Shown piece by piece: positions 46,101-53,022 of a DNA stretch of 64,000 bases. Position numbers and translations under genes: made by a program. Source of the DNA: a virus; IMG/VR virus record IMGVR_UViG_3300024999_001891, positions 62,001 through 126,000 of that record; one strand, written 5' to 3'. The stretch's first letter is position 1, and each line of letters begins with the position of its first letter. Below the pieces are notes generated by a model. It was given only the letters and a program-made list of their open reading frames with translations, had not been told where the DNA came from and ran no database searches.

Positions 46101-46420
46101 AATGATCCACCATATATCATACCACCAGGATATATTATACCATTAGAAGTATTATATTTACAATACATATTTACCCTATTTGAACTACCTGCATAAGTAG
46201 TTAAACTAGCATTTATATTTGCAATTCCAACTGTAAAATATCCGCTAACAAGAGTATATTCCCAATACCATTTTCCAGAAGAGACTCCTTTAGTAGCTCT
46301 AATTCCACCATTTGTGTATCCTGTACTACTCGACATCGTTAAATTTCCATTACTTAACGTCACAGCACTACCCTTATCAGTCGTACTCCAAGTTACAGGT
46401 ATTATTATATTGACCGCCAT
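40166..46420 (-). CDS. giant multi-domain adhesin: SPRY, beta-propeller, FN3 array, second propeller-like repeat
   Basis: This 2084-residue protein, in order, contains: a SPRY domain (about 5-190: GVSSGKWYWEYTL, VVYYKNGISQG); a scaffold half starting GDFIPCRYTA (about 205-295); seven 46-residue FSPDG repeats (about 315-620) forming a likely seven-bladed propeller; the second scaffold half ending FRPVL (about 630-710); seven FN3 domains (about 715-1300) with xSxxxxWxx and YNIYD motifs; a region with an Ala/Gly-rich stretch (about 1370-1430); four or five SGxDxxNxxxQIKxS-type BNR-like repeats; and a final FN3. No signal or membrane anchor, as for virion proteins. Probably a long surface fibre with several glycan- or protein-binding surfaces. 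Confidence 0.85.
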   Translation of the reverse strand: MAVNIIIPVTWSTTDKGSAVTLSNGNLTMSSSTGYTNGGIRATKGVSSGKWYWEYTLVSGYFTVGIANINASLTTYAGSSNRVNMYCKYNTSNGIIYPGGMIYGGSLNSGDVISVALDMDLETVVYYKNGISQGIAKSDIKSSIGDVIYPYVSSGDTSSYSIIANFGSSSFSYLLPIGYQSLNNSNTMQISLANIQSTTQAMSIGDFIPCRYTAPTSGQVGTFSELGITTATAIPVASSATPDGSFNFIMVDTDYKGRKMLVADRNVQNSIAWDVLNTSGVASGSGVIVDKNTKTFSKLPNSTTLPTGIGNETSFSPDGTYMSVVSGASPYVLIYKKSSDVFTKLSDPSVLPTGAGQGTSFSPDGNYMSVTHGTAPFITIYKRSGDTFTKLPDPSILPTGQGNRVSFSPDSSYMIVGHNISPYVTIYQISNDIFTKTNNPTSLPTGSCYGVSFSPDGVYVTATHDITPFLTIYKKSANIFTKLSNPTTLPTGIGMKSSFSPNGNYLTVAHYITPFITIYKRSGDVFTKLLNPSTLPTGLGYGANFSPDGNYLAITHDITPFVSFYRQFEDTFIKTMNPFTLPTGTGVGVSFSNDGNYVSIAHNTTPFFTIYAVKSISSDMSNNYYLRLPIGGISATDLDNEWIKYIANSTLNETIVAGDNNVWNWSTKYSWTNTTNTANGNTYRSVLGNGSASNWNAYLSNDTTVAFRPVLIAETIKPLSPTGITTTNLTYNSVTLTWTPSTNATSYNIYSLDGNLLTNVLTPSYEISNLTENTPYGYSITALNEGGESLATPCSFLTLPIPVPDIPTNIQITSNISNSVTITWNTDEKSESYNIYNSDNSLFVNIPTSTYTFATLSENTSYQFTITGINPLLESEKSEPITILTIPANPIINTDNITNNSAQLMWINIIGLVYKLYDNSDVIIDSNIVSPYDIISLEKGTNYTYKIGVSNASGESEKTIISFITIPTEVTDLISSNITTNSATISWTGVVGASGYNIYDVNNDIITNIIETSYNLSDLISGSENIFKVSAMNVSGESSKTEVIFITDMSEVVELSALNITSESITLLWNNNPYAIGYNIYDVNDNLIGQTIYNEFEIIELNEGTNYTFKVTAYTDIKESNKISINVLTLPSSPIVTIVDIKTTTILLSWEEVPNVSTYRIFNSNHELIGTTSNLYYEIQFLESNTSYQYYISSFNSSGDSEYTVIEFITLIDKIAEITVSEILSTSVVISWSLIYGATSYNIYDVNNTLIANTSNLFYRIRDLISDTDYVFKASALNSEVESDKSQIEFTTSISNYGRITDYNANLSINSQRKIVRDSKDNIWICYDSIYNSTSRIFVRKIQNGSLYIWDGTNYILNKTGIEVPIEELEGYDQVNPTLTLESANGKTLVIDDVAMITYIATAMVSSGAVGTIIGDAIAGYTGTLWDSAKNIFYSMQQTMIDSLRNIMIAEACGYFALNNVNGLWEFLHSKYLIGDTLVPVMIGNINPSIFFVQGFNIQVYPDWSMPNVIQSGGKISYPAIVMLRDTTQDLVTLNATYYIYDPEAKFKWKSGGLSNITFRSDELTILGSNNTLKSALINYLTVTFPPYGIYGNYISTTHVGYLDIDSSMFIGNYPSTTLTAVTPIGITNDGDNTRFINPPLKPISLNNATTLTTYLNRVGILSTAIPTLEEMNASDNVDFTKNETIHLLWSGTDTNNPIHKQIKHSMFHTDVWLEWTNVAPIIGYDQNFPSTSIDSSDGLHAVWFGKDPLNSEDQIKYSEYNYDIVSRIWTSYINIQEVTGYPLMYPNIAIDQYDNMTVVCHGKDPLNDNYQIKESTNNGNGWSVWLNIHPIANYDRMYPSIAINSRTNEKYISCQGTDSSQSFSKIKFSMYNGTTWSEWVNVENITGYDQIFSSITYCFGDVFTFWHGYDANNTSELQLKYAKFNGSSWSAWGNLDTGSNPSVKWSQFNNPDTIELVYTNHDGHVTYKDITIPPSSPSNLIGIPQSASKILWSWTDNSLNETGFKLLDENGAVLVTTDKNVNQWLETGLNSGQTVNRTLEAYSIHGGESASIQGTSTTRALPSFVQFDGLIQGINNIKWTIRK

Positions 46421-46440
46421 CTAATCACCCTCCTTCCTTA

Positions 46441-46470
46441 TAAATTAAATTAAATTAAATTAAATTAAAT
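46441..46470 (-). repeat. (TAAAT)6 microsatellite upstream of the adhesin gene
   Basis: Six perfect tandem copies of TAAAT (TTTAA on the coding strand) lie between the previous gene and the AAGGAGGGTGATT ribosome site of the 2084-residue adhesin. Slippage here would change the spacing of upstream elements and could alter expression. Confidence 0.9.
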
Positions 46471-46484
46471 TCCACTCAATTAAC

Positions 46485-46504
46485 AATAGAACATCTATTC
46501 TATT
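46485..46504 (-). terminator. short hairpin overlapping the stop of the discoidin adhesin gene
   Basis: Arms AATAGAA (46485-46491)/TTCTATT (46498-46504) include the tandem stop TAA TAG. The coding-strand end GAGTAATAGAA is identical to the end of the 13010 gene. It has only a weak T-rich tail. Confidence 0.4.
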
Positions 46505-47657
46505 ACTCTATATATTGAAGAACTGGTCTAAATCCATATGCACCAGCAATATTTGATGAAACTGTAGCTCCAAAATCATAAGGTGTACTAAATCCTCTCA
46601 TTATTCTTAATGAAGAAGCGTATAGGCTAATAATCGGTGTTTCTTGCATCCAAGATCGTATATTATTATTGCAATGCCACACGTTATTGTCACCTGCTAT
46701 AATTTTTCCTTCAAGATCACCTTTGGCAATATAAGTATCCCATTCATTTGAACTAGGCCAAGCACCAAGACTAGAATTACTTATACTACTATTTCCACTC
46801 GCATCTAGATAAGAGTTGCCACCTGAAAGAGAGCGAATATATCCAATGTCTACTCCTTCAAACATATCAAATTCCGAAATTTGTAAGAGTTCTGAGTCTC
46901 CATTATTTGCGGTAATATTAATTCTATAATATAAAAATGCTTGTATATTACTAATATAAAATAATTTAGATGTACTCGCAACCCAATTAGTTACAGTCTG
47001 TGAATCCAATACCGTCCAACTACTGCCATCATTTGATCCCTCAAATGTCCATGTCTTAGGGGCGCGAGATGGTATTGCAAATGGTGTTATTTTATAACTT
47101 TTAATCATTTTAGAGACTATAAATTTATAAGATAACCACCCCGTTGTAGTAGGAGATAATGTACTCCACATTGTACTAGTGGATTTATCAAATGCAAGAT
47201 ATGCAGGAAACGAAGTATGATATGAACTAACTGCTACAGTTCCACTGGGAACAGTATTTGATGTCATTATAGGAATATCACTGGTTTTCATTATAATATT
47301 TGAGGATAATTTATTTCCTTCGATATATTTAGCATTATTTAAAATATTCCAACTTATATTTGTTTGTATTACACGATCCCCAATAAGGAATCCTTTATCA
47401 GATTTGACGAAGTAAAATTTCCCATCAGGTGTAGCCGTTCCAGTTACAGGTATTTCTGTTGTTGTACAAGTTCCTAATTCGCTAAAACTCCCTGCCACAC
47501 CACTTATTGCAGTATATCTACAAGGAATAAAATCTCCAACTTTCATTTCTTCAAGAGATGAAACTAAACTTCCCTGAGATATTGCTGTTAAAGGAAGATC
47601 GTTAGTTATTACATAAGTATCTGCAGTTTTGTTCCAATCAATTGTTTTAAAAGCCAT
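46503..47657 (-). CDS. adhesin with discoidin (F5/8C) domain in the FRPVL scaffold
   Basis: This 384-residue protein has an N-terminal strand motif, then the scaffold GDFIPCRYTA ... TATPDGKFYFV ... VIQTNISWNILN (about 40-110). An inserted F5/8 type C domain follows at about 145-270 (AYLAFDKSTSTMWST, PKTWTFEGSNDGSSWTVLDS, YYRINITANNGD). The second scaffold half is EWDTYIAKGDLEGKIIAGDNNVW ... GFRPVLQYIE. The same two scaffold halves frame the propeller in the neighbouring 2084-residue protein. Discoidin domains bind carbohydrate or lipid. It probably is a receptor- or surface-binding protein. Confidence 0.75.
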   Translation of the reverse strand: MAFKTIDWNKTADTYVITNDLPLTAISQGSLVSSLEEMKVGDFIPCRYTAISGVAGSFSELGTCTTTEIPVTGTATPDGKFYFVKSDKGFLIGDRVIQTNISWNILNNAKYIEGNKLSSNIIMKTSDIPIMTSNTVPSGTVAVSSYHTSFPAYLAFDKSTSTMWSTLSPTTTGWLSYKFIVSKMIKSYKITPFAIPSRAPKTWTFEGSNDGSSWTVLDSQTVTNWVASTSKLFYISNIQAFLYYRINITANNGDSELLQISEFDMFEGVDIGYIRSLSGGNSYLDASGNSSISNSSLGAWPSSNEWDTYIAKGDLEGKIIAGDNNVWHCNNNIRSWMQETPIISLYASSLRIMRGFSTPYDFGATVSSNIAGAYGFRPVLQYIE

Positions 47658-47698
47658 TTATTTCACCTCTTTCAAAGAATAAAATCCTATTTTTAATG

Positions 47699-49657
47699 TT
47701 AAAACGAAAGTCTAGAACCAATACGAGAATTAGTATCTGTAATAAGAGAGTCTATATAAATACTAAATATTCCTGAATTTGTTGCATCTGCCCAAAAACC
47801 ACCATAGTTAGGAATGCTATTTGCATATAAGTGAGCTTGATCATAAATTTTAGTAGTAGAGCTTCCAGAAGTTACTTTTGGTATAAAATTTAGATAATTA
47901 TTATCCCAAATATCTGATATATAACCAAATACATCTGTAAAATTTGATGGTGATATAAATATTGCTCCATAACCTGATCCAGTATTATTAAATCCAACAT
48001 TACCTATTTTAATTGTAATAGGAGTAGAACCAGAAGTTCCGCTTGTTACTAATCCATCAATAAACTTATTAGTATTCCCATATAAATTCTCAATTCCCCT
48101 ATAACTCATAGCATGTAATCCATCAGTACCTAAATTCGATTCATTTCCAGTTATATTTCCTAATGTTGAAGTTTTTCCAGTAATAATTGATGCAGTATTT
48201 GTTGATTTAGTGTAACCTAAACCAATTTTGCTCTGAGAATCAAAGTGACCATATTCAACTAAATACAACATCTGTACTGCTGATAATAAATTAAAATCAG
48301 TTATGCCCCAACCATTTCCTCTACGTTGAGCGATAGTTCTGAAATTACTAATCGTCAATCCTGTATATGGTTTATAATCACTCACACTACACAGTTTCCA
48401 CGTTTCAGTTATGCTAGCATTATTATCACTTGTAGTATTTCCTGTTACATGACTACTCCCATTCCACAACACACCTTCATAAGCACTAAAATATCTATAA
48501 TTAACTTCTTCCGCAACTCCATCCCCATCTCTATCTCTATAAAACGCAGGATGAACAACATATCCATCTTTTTCCACATCACTTATCGAAAAACTATGTC
48601 CTGTTGCAGTACCATTTTTCTTATACCAAAACTTAGGTATTTCAACCATTACTTGTCCGTTAGTACCATCATCTTTATACGAAGCGTCTCCATAATAAGC
48701 ATTAACAACTCCTGCATCTGAAAGATTACATCTACGCATACCATACCAAGTTGTGGGTGTAATCGTAGATTGATCTAGAGGAAGATATCCAGTTGGGGGT
48801 TGTGATGCGAATGGAGTTAATCCAAAGTTAACTGTGGTTAAATTAGCAACCATGTCGCCACAACTATGATATGGATATACTATTCCAAGTGATGCTAAGT
48901 CAGTAAATGCAGAAATTCCATTATTTTGAACTTTGCCATTTCTATAAAATTTTATACTTTTCCCATCCATATCTAAAGCTATACCTACAATATCGTTCGA
49001 GACGAAAACATCACTATACATTATGCCACTTGGTTGTTTTGAACCAGTCCAACAATATATTACTCTTGTATTAGTCTCTGAACCATCTATTAAGGAAGCA
49101 CTACTATTAGCAATTCCAATAATAACTTTGGGAGATGTACTTAATCGAACTTCCCAATACCATTTTCCAGATGAAACTCCCTTAGTCGATCTAACTGCAC
49201 TATTAGTATATCCAAGACTAGATATCGTTAAGTTTCCATTACTCAACGTAACCGCACTACCCTTGTCAGTCGCACTCCAGGTAACAGGGGTCACATAATT
49301 TACCCCAATTACAGAATTAGCATTAGGCAACTTCAAAGTATCAAATGTCATAACTACTTTATCACTTTGACCCTCATCATTAACTGCATTAACTTTAAAA
49401 GCATGAGCCGCACTTGCTGTCAATCCAGTTATTACTTGACTTGTAGAATCAATTCCTGTCAAGTTGTAAATTATATTATCATCTTTATCATAAATCTTAT
49501 ATCCATTCGCGCTACTATTTCCTGTCCAAGAAATAGTTGCTGTTGTTTGCGTTATATTAGAAACCATTATATTTGTTGGTTCTAAAGGGATTGTTATACT
49601 TTGTAATTGGATATACGCATCTAAGGTTTTATCCCAACTAACTTGTATATAAGACAT
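47699..49657 (-). CDS. adhesin: FN3, SPRY and C-type-lectin-like domains
   Basis: This 652-residue protein begins SYIQVSWDKTLDAYIQL. It has an FN3 (about 28-108: PTNIMVSNITQTTATISW), then a SPRY domain (about 120-290) close to that of the 2084-residue protein, then a formylglycine-enzyme/C-type-lectin-like domain (about 310-652). The last includes GQVMVEIPKFWYK, HPAFYRDRDGDGVAE, WGITDFNLLSAVQMLYL and MSYRGIENLYGN, ending GSRLSF. This fold is the usual scaffold of phage receptor-binding variable proteins. Its framework is nearly identical to the protein at 49860, while the C-terminal about 110 residues differ. Confidence 0.8.
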   Translation of the reverse strand: MSYIQVSWDKTLDAYIQLQSITIPLEPTNIMVSNITQTTATISWTGNSSANGYKIYDKDDNIIYNLTGIDSTSQVITGLTASAAHAFKVNAVNDEGQSDKVVMTFDTLKLPNANSVIGVNYVTPVTWSATDKGSAVTLSNGNLTISSLGYTNSAVRSTKGVSSGKWYWEVRLSTSPKVIIGIANSSASLIDGSETNTRVIYCWTGSKQPSGIMYSDVFVSNDIVGIALDMDGKSIKFYRNGKVQNNGISAFTDLASLGIVYPYHSCGDMVANLTTVNFGLTPFASQPPTGYLPLDQSTITPTTWYGMRRCNLSDAGVVNAYYGDASYKDDGTNGQVMVEIPKFWYKKNGTATGHSFSISDVEKDGYVVHPAFYRDRDGDGVAEEVNYRYFSAYEGVLWNGSSHVTGNTTSDNNASITETWKLCSVSDYKPYTGLTISNFRTIAQRRGNGWGITDFNLLSAVQMLYLVEYGHFDSQSKIGLGYTKSTNTASIITGKTSTLGNITGNESNLGTDGLHAMSYRGIENLYGNTNKFIDGLVTSGTSGSTPITIKIGNVGFNNTGSGYGAIFISPSNFTDVFGYISDIWDNNYLNFIPKVTSGSSTTKIYDQAHLYANSIPNYGGFWADATNSGIFSIYIDSLITDTNSRIGSRLSF

Positions 49658-49859
49658 TTATTGCCACCTCCGTTAATATATGTATTTATTGAGTAAATAG
49701 CAAAAGCTACCCACTCAACATAGGTAGCTATTTGATCTAAATAGGATTATTTGACCAAATTTTAGTGTTTTAATGAGAAATAAAATTCTAGTTTATAGTT
49801 GTTCCAGATATAGAGTTAATTATACAATGGATTTTTTTGCTTAATAGTCGTAGATATAT
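49658..49859 (-). promoter_or_regulatory. leader region with competing hairpins upstream of the 652-aa adhesin
   Basis: No gene is seen in these 202 bases. A TATAAT box on the - strand (about 49834-49829) lacks a good -35. Further down, AGCTACC (49705-49711) pairs with GGTAGCT (49723-49729), and AAATAGC (49695-49701) can pair with GCTATTT. TTGAGT (49689-49694) can pair with ACTCAA (49713-49718), which excludes the full first stem. A CCTCC-complementary ribosome site (GGAGGTGG) precedes the ATG. It may be an attenuator or simply a structured leader. Confidence 0.35.
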
Positions 49860-50909
49860 TTAAAAAGATAGACGAGAAGAGATAAGTGCGTTACTATAAT
49901 TAGACGTAGAAGTATCTAGGAAAAATGAACCACTTTTCGTATTACTAGCATAAAAGCCCCCAAACATAAAAATACCACCTGCATACATAGAAGCCCAATC
50001 ATACATTTTTGTAGTTGAACTTCCAGTGAATGTTTTTCCTATAAACCCAAATTCACTCTGATCCCAAATATCAGAACAATATCCACTTACGTTTGCAAAA
50101 GTTACAGAATAAAAGCTATACCCTATACCAGCGTCATTAAATCCAATATTTCCTATTTTGAATGTATTTGCTTCCGTTACTAATCCGTCAATCCATTTAA
50201 ATAAATTACCGTATAGATTTTCCATACCTCTATATGACATTGCGTGTAATCCATCTGTACCTAAATTCGATTCATTTCCAGTTATATTTCCTAAAGTAGA
50301 AGTTTTTCCTGTGATAATAGATGCTGTATTTCCGGTTGCAGTAAATCCTTTACCAATCTTTGTCTGACTGTCAAAATGTCCATATTCAACTAAGTACAAC
50401 ATTTGTACAGCACTAAGCAGATTAAAATCTAATATACCCCAACCATTTCCTCTTCTTTGAGCAATAGTACGAAAATTTCCAATGGTCAATCCTGCATACG
50501 GCTTATATCCACTAACACTACATAATTTCCAACTTGAAGTAACACTAGCATTATTGTCTGCTGTTGTATTTCCAGTTATATAATTCGTTCCATCATGTAA
50601 AATACCTTCGTAAGCTGAAAAATACCGAAACTCCACTGGCTCAGCTACTCCATCTCCATTCCTGTCTCTAAAAAAAGCAGGATGAACAGTAAAACCATCT
50701 TCAGGTTGATCAGAAATTCCGAAAGTATATCCTGTTTCCGTTGGTACTTTTTGATAATAAAACTTTGGTATTTCTACCATTACTTGTCCGTTTGAGCCAT
50801 CATCTTTAAAAGTTGAATCTCCAAAATACGCATTTACAGTTCCGTTATCCGAAAGATTACAACGTCTCATATTTGCCCATGGTGATAAGTTTGTAAAATC
50901 TATTGGCAT
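49860..50909 (-). CDS. C-type-lectin-like receptor-binding protein
   Basis: This 349-residue protein is essentially a free-standing copy of the lectin-like domain of the 652-residue protein. MRRCNLSDNGTVNAYFGDS, GQVMVEIPKFYYQ, RRGNGWGILDFNLLSAVQM and LHAMSYRGMENLYGN are near identical between the two. The C-terminal about 110 residues, which line the ligand site in this fold, diverge before the shared SSRLSF end. A ribosome site AAGGATGTG precedes the ATG. No reverse transcriptase is found in the window, so active diversification is not shown. Confidence 0.75.
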   Translation of the reverse strand: MPIDFTNLSPWANMRRCNLSDNGTVNAYFGDSTFKDDGSNGQVMVEIPKFYYQKVPTETGYTFGISDQPEDGFTVHPAFFRDRNGDGVAEPVEFRYFSAYEGILHDGTNYITGNTTADNNASVTSSWKLCSVSGYKPYAGLTIGNFRTIAQRRGNGWGILDFNLLSAVQMLYLVEYGHFDSQTKIGKGFTATGNTASIITGKTSTLGNITGNESNLGTDGLHAMSYRGMENLYGNLFKWIDGLVTEANTFKIGNIGFNDAGIGYSFYSVTFANVSGYCSDIWDQSEFGFIGKTFTGSSTTKMYDWASMYAGGIFMFGGFYASNTKSGSFFLDTSTSNYSNALISSRLSF

Positions 50910-50940
50910 TTATAAATCACATCCTTTATTAAAATTATAA

Positions 50941-50971
50941 TGAATCACAAATTAAATAAACCTGTGACTCA
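50941..50971 (-). terminator. terminator after the 50987 gene
   Basis: Stem TGAGTCACA/TGTGATTCA on the - strand (50971-50963 and 50949-50941, one G-T pair) is followed by TTATAATTTTAA. A plausible intrinsic terminator. Confidence 0.6.
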
Positions 50972-50986
50972 CTAAATTCTAATAAC

Positions 50987-51775
50987 TTATCGTGGCAATT
51001 CTCGGTAAGCAACTTCGAAATAAATATCTGTTTTATACTGAGTAGGAATTCTACCTACATAATTCGGATCACTTGTAGGAACACCTTTATTCAATTGTGG
51101 TACAGCTTTTGCATAAATCGTTTGATATAAACTAGGATCTGGACTAGCAATTGCATTACTAATTTCATTATTAATGTCATTAATTACAACGCTATTTCCT
51201 CCAACACTAGGGAAAGATCCTACATTCAACGTTAAATAAATATGTTTAACACTAGAAGTAACAGCACTTCCACCAACTAAATCTAAAATACTACCTGTTG
51301 AACTTGAACCTTTATAATTACGTACAACATTTACATAAGAACCTGTTGCATCTCCACCAATATTTTGTACCAAAACATCTTCATTATTAACTCCTGCTGT
51401 TACAGTTAATACTGTTCCAACATTAATCGACAATAATCCTGTTCCACTTGGAACTGTTTTAGAAACCTCTGAAAGATACAATTTATTATTTGTACTTGCA
51501 GGAGTTCCTAATTTAATTGTTGTGGTAAAAGGTTTAGGTGTAATTGTAATTGAAGGATTTCCTGTATATTTTAAAGACATTACTGTTCCATCTGCTGAAT
51601 CGAAAATAGGATCTCTTCTTCGTCCATCGTTAAATATATAAAATGTTGTTGGAGCAACTAAAGTAATATCATCTATACTTCCATCTTGCTCAATTGTTAA
51701 AGGATTACTTGCAGAAATAATGTTTGAATATACATTATTTACAACTGTAAAGTTTTTAACTAATACTAATGCCAT
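50987..51775 (-). CDS. virion structural protein with paired beta domains
   Basis: The 262-residue product starts at ATG 51775 with AGGGGGA upstream. A longer frame opens at 51817 but has no ribosome site and would overlap the neighbour. FYIFNDGRRRDPIFDSADG and the segment GTVLTVTAGVNNEDVLVQNIGG are echoed in the 51792 gene (FDDGSSEDLSLLLEY, GTKLITDPINTLQEEIWIRNISG), so the two are distant paralogues. The C-terminal part ends YKTDIYFEVAYRELPR. Function is unknown. It lies at the start of the adhesin bank and could be a base subunit. Confidence 0.5.
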   Translation of the reverse strand: MALVLVKNFTVVNNVYSNIISASNPLTIEQDGSIDDITLVAPTTFYIFNDGRRRDPIFDSADGTVMSLKYTGNPSITITPKPFTTTIKLGTPASTNNKLYLSEVSKTVPSGTGLLSINVGTVLTVTAGVNNEDVLVQNIGGDATGSYVNVVRNYKGSSSTGSILDLVGGSAVTSSVKHIYLTLNVGSFPSVGGNSVVINDINNEISNAIASPDPSLYQTIYAKAVPQLNKGVPTSDPNYVGRIPTQYKTDIYFEVAYRELPR

Positions 51776-51791
51776 AATTAATTCCCCCTTA

Positions 51792-52433
51792 TTAAAATAA
51801 AATACGTGGGTACTCATCAGCGAGTATTCTAAAATAAGTATCTTTCTTTATTTGAGTTTTTAACGCTCCAGTAGAAATTTTTATATATAATTTAACTGGT
51901 TTCCAACTTTCTATTATGTCTGGTAATGAAATTGGTGCGTTAATAAAGTCATCGTCATTTCCTGTTAAACTTAGAAATATATGATCTGGTATAGCGTCTA
52001 CAAAAGTGCCATTTGGTATTGTTAATCTAGTAGTAGAATTTTTAGCTCTGTCTACAACTAAATTATTTCCAGAAATATTTCTTATCCAAATTTCTTCTTG
52101 AAGCGTATTAATTGGATCAGTAATAAGTTTAGTTCCTTGATTTAACATCGAACCATCTTCAACACTAAACTGCGTACTTTCTGCGGAAATAGGTTGACCT
52201 GTGATAGTTGTAATTCTTGTGCGAACCCCTTTAGGGATAAAGGATATGTTGCGATATTCAAGAAGTAAACTTAAATCTTCACTTGAACCATCATCGAATA
52301 TATATACTATAATATTATCTGAAGTACCTGCTGAACTATGATTTGTAATAACAGGTATATCACTATCTCCCACAATTCCTACCCAAAATTCTGTTAAATT
52401 TAAATCACTAGAAGTAGATACCCTTATCGTCAT
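51792..52433 (-). CDS. virion structural protein, paralogue of the 50987 product
   Basis: This 213-residue, strand-rich protein includes FSVEDGSMLNQGTKLITD and EEIWIRNISGNNLVVDRAKNSTTR, a pattern seen in phage structural proteins of Bacillota, and a C-terminal TYFRILADEYPRILF similar in layout to the neighbour. It starts four bases after the HddC-like stop. It marks the boundary between the glycan island and the adhesins. Confidence 0.5.
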   Translation of the reverse strand: MTIRVSTSSDLNLTEFWVGIVGDSDIPVITNHSSAGTSDNIIVYIFDDGSSEDLSLLLEYRNISFIPKGVRTRITTITGQPISAESTQFSVEDGSMLNQGTKLITDPINTLQEEIWIRNISGNNLVVDRAKNSTTRLTIPNGTFVDAIPDHIFLSLTGNDDDFINAPISLPDIIESWKPVKLYIKISTGALKTQIKKDTYFRILADEYPRILF

Positions 52434-52437
52434 CTTA

Positions 52438-53022
52438 TCACCTCATTATTTTATACGATTCATATTTTTCAATTGATTCTCCTATATCAAACCACTTATC
52501 TTTATAAATATATTTGTCTGATCTAATTTTACTCAGAACATCATCTTCTAAAGAACAAATACCTTCTGGAATAACATCTATTAACTTGATATTTACTGCA
52601 CAAACACCAATTGAAACAAAATTGTTATCATAAGAAATAGTTATTAATTCTTTTGTTCTATTATGTTCTTTAAGCAAATGATTTAAATTAACGTCTGCTA
52701 TAGTGTCACCATTCATTAAAATAAAAGTATCATCTTTTAACAAATCTTTGCATAACCTAATTGCTCCACCAGTTCCTAAATTTAAATCATACGAATAACT
52801 TATATTGACACCAAATTCTTCACCATTGCCAAAATACTTCATAATAACTAGGCTCAAATTTCCAACAGCCAAGATAATTTCAGTAATTCCATTTTTCTTT
52901 AGATATTCAATTTGATGCACCAAAACTGGTTTTCCACCTATTGGTAACATTCCTTTAGGAGTATTTTTAGCAATATCTCCAAGTCTAGTCGCTTTTCCGC
53001 CACATAAAATTACACATTGCAT
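52438..53022 (-). CDS. hddC: heptose-1-phosphate guanylyltransferase, HddC-like
   Basis: This 194-residue sugar-nucleotidyltransferase (GT-A fold) shows LCGGKATRL (residues 6-14), TPKGMLPIGGKPVL with Lys23, NLGTGGAI (81-88) and the metal-binding NGDTIAD (Asp106). It is somewhat shorter than typical HddC (about 230). In the context of the other three pathway enzymes it should convert heptose 1-phosphate and GTP to GDP-heptose. The nucleotide cannot be proven from sequence. Its start overlaps the GmhB-like stop by 13 bases. It is last in the pathway sub-operon. Confidence 0.75.
   Translation of the reverse strand: MQCVILCGGKATRLGDIAKNTPKGMLPIGGKPVLVHQIEYLKKNGITEIILAVGNLSLVIMKYFGNGEEFGVNISYSYDLNLGTGGAIRLCKDLLKDDTFILMNGDTIADVNLNHLLKEHNRTKELITISYDNNFVSIGVCAVNIKLIDVIPEGICSLEDDVLSKIRSDKYIYKDKWFDIGESIEKYESYKIMR

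Noticed and set aside
13624-50909. Many + strand open frames of 60-135 codons opposite the late genes (for example near 18809, 20258, 25338, 34623, 48326)
   Set aside because: They lie wholly inside well-supported - strand genes, lack ribosome sites and have compositions typical of antisense shadows of AT-rich coding DNA.
47699-50909. Diversity-generating retroelement
   Set aside because: The lectin-like fold and divergent 3' ends fit, but no reverse transcriptase, template repeat or adenine-rich variable codons could be seen in the window. Kept only as a question to test.
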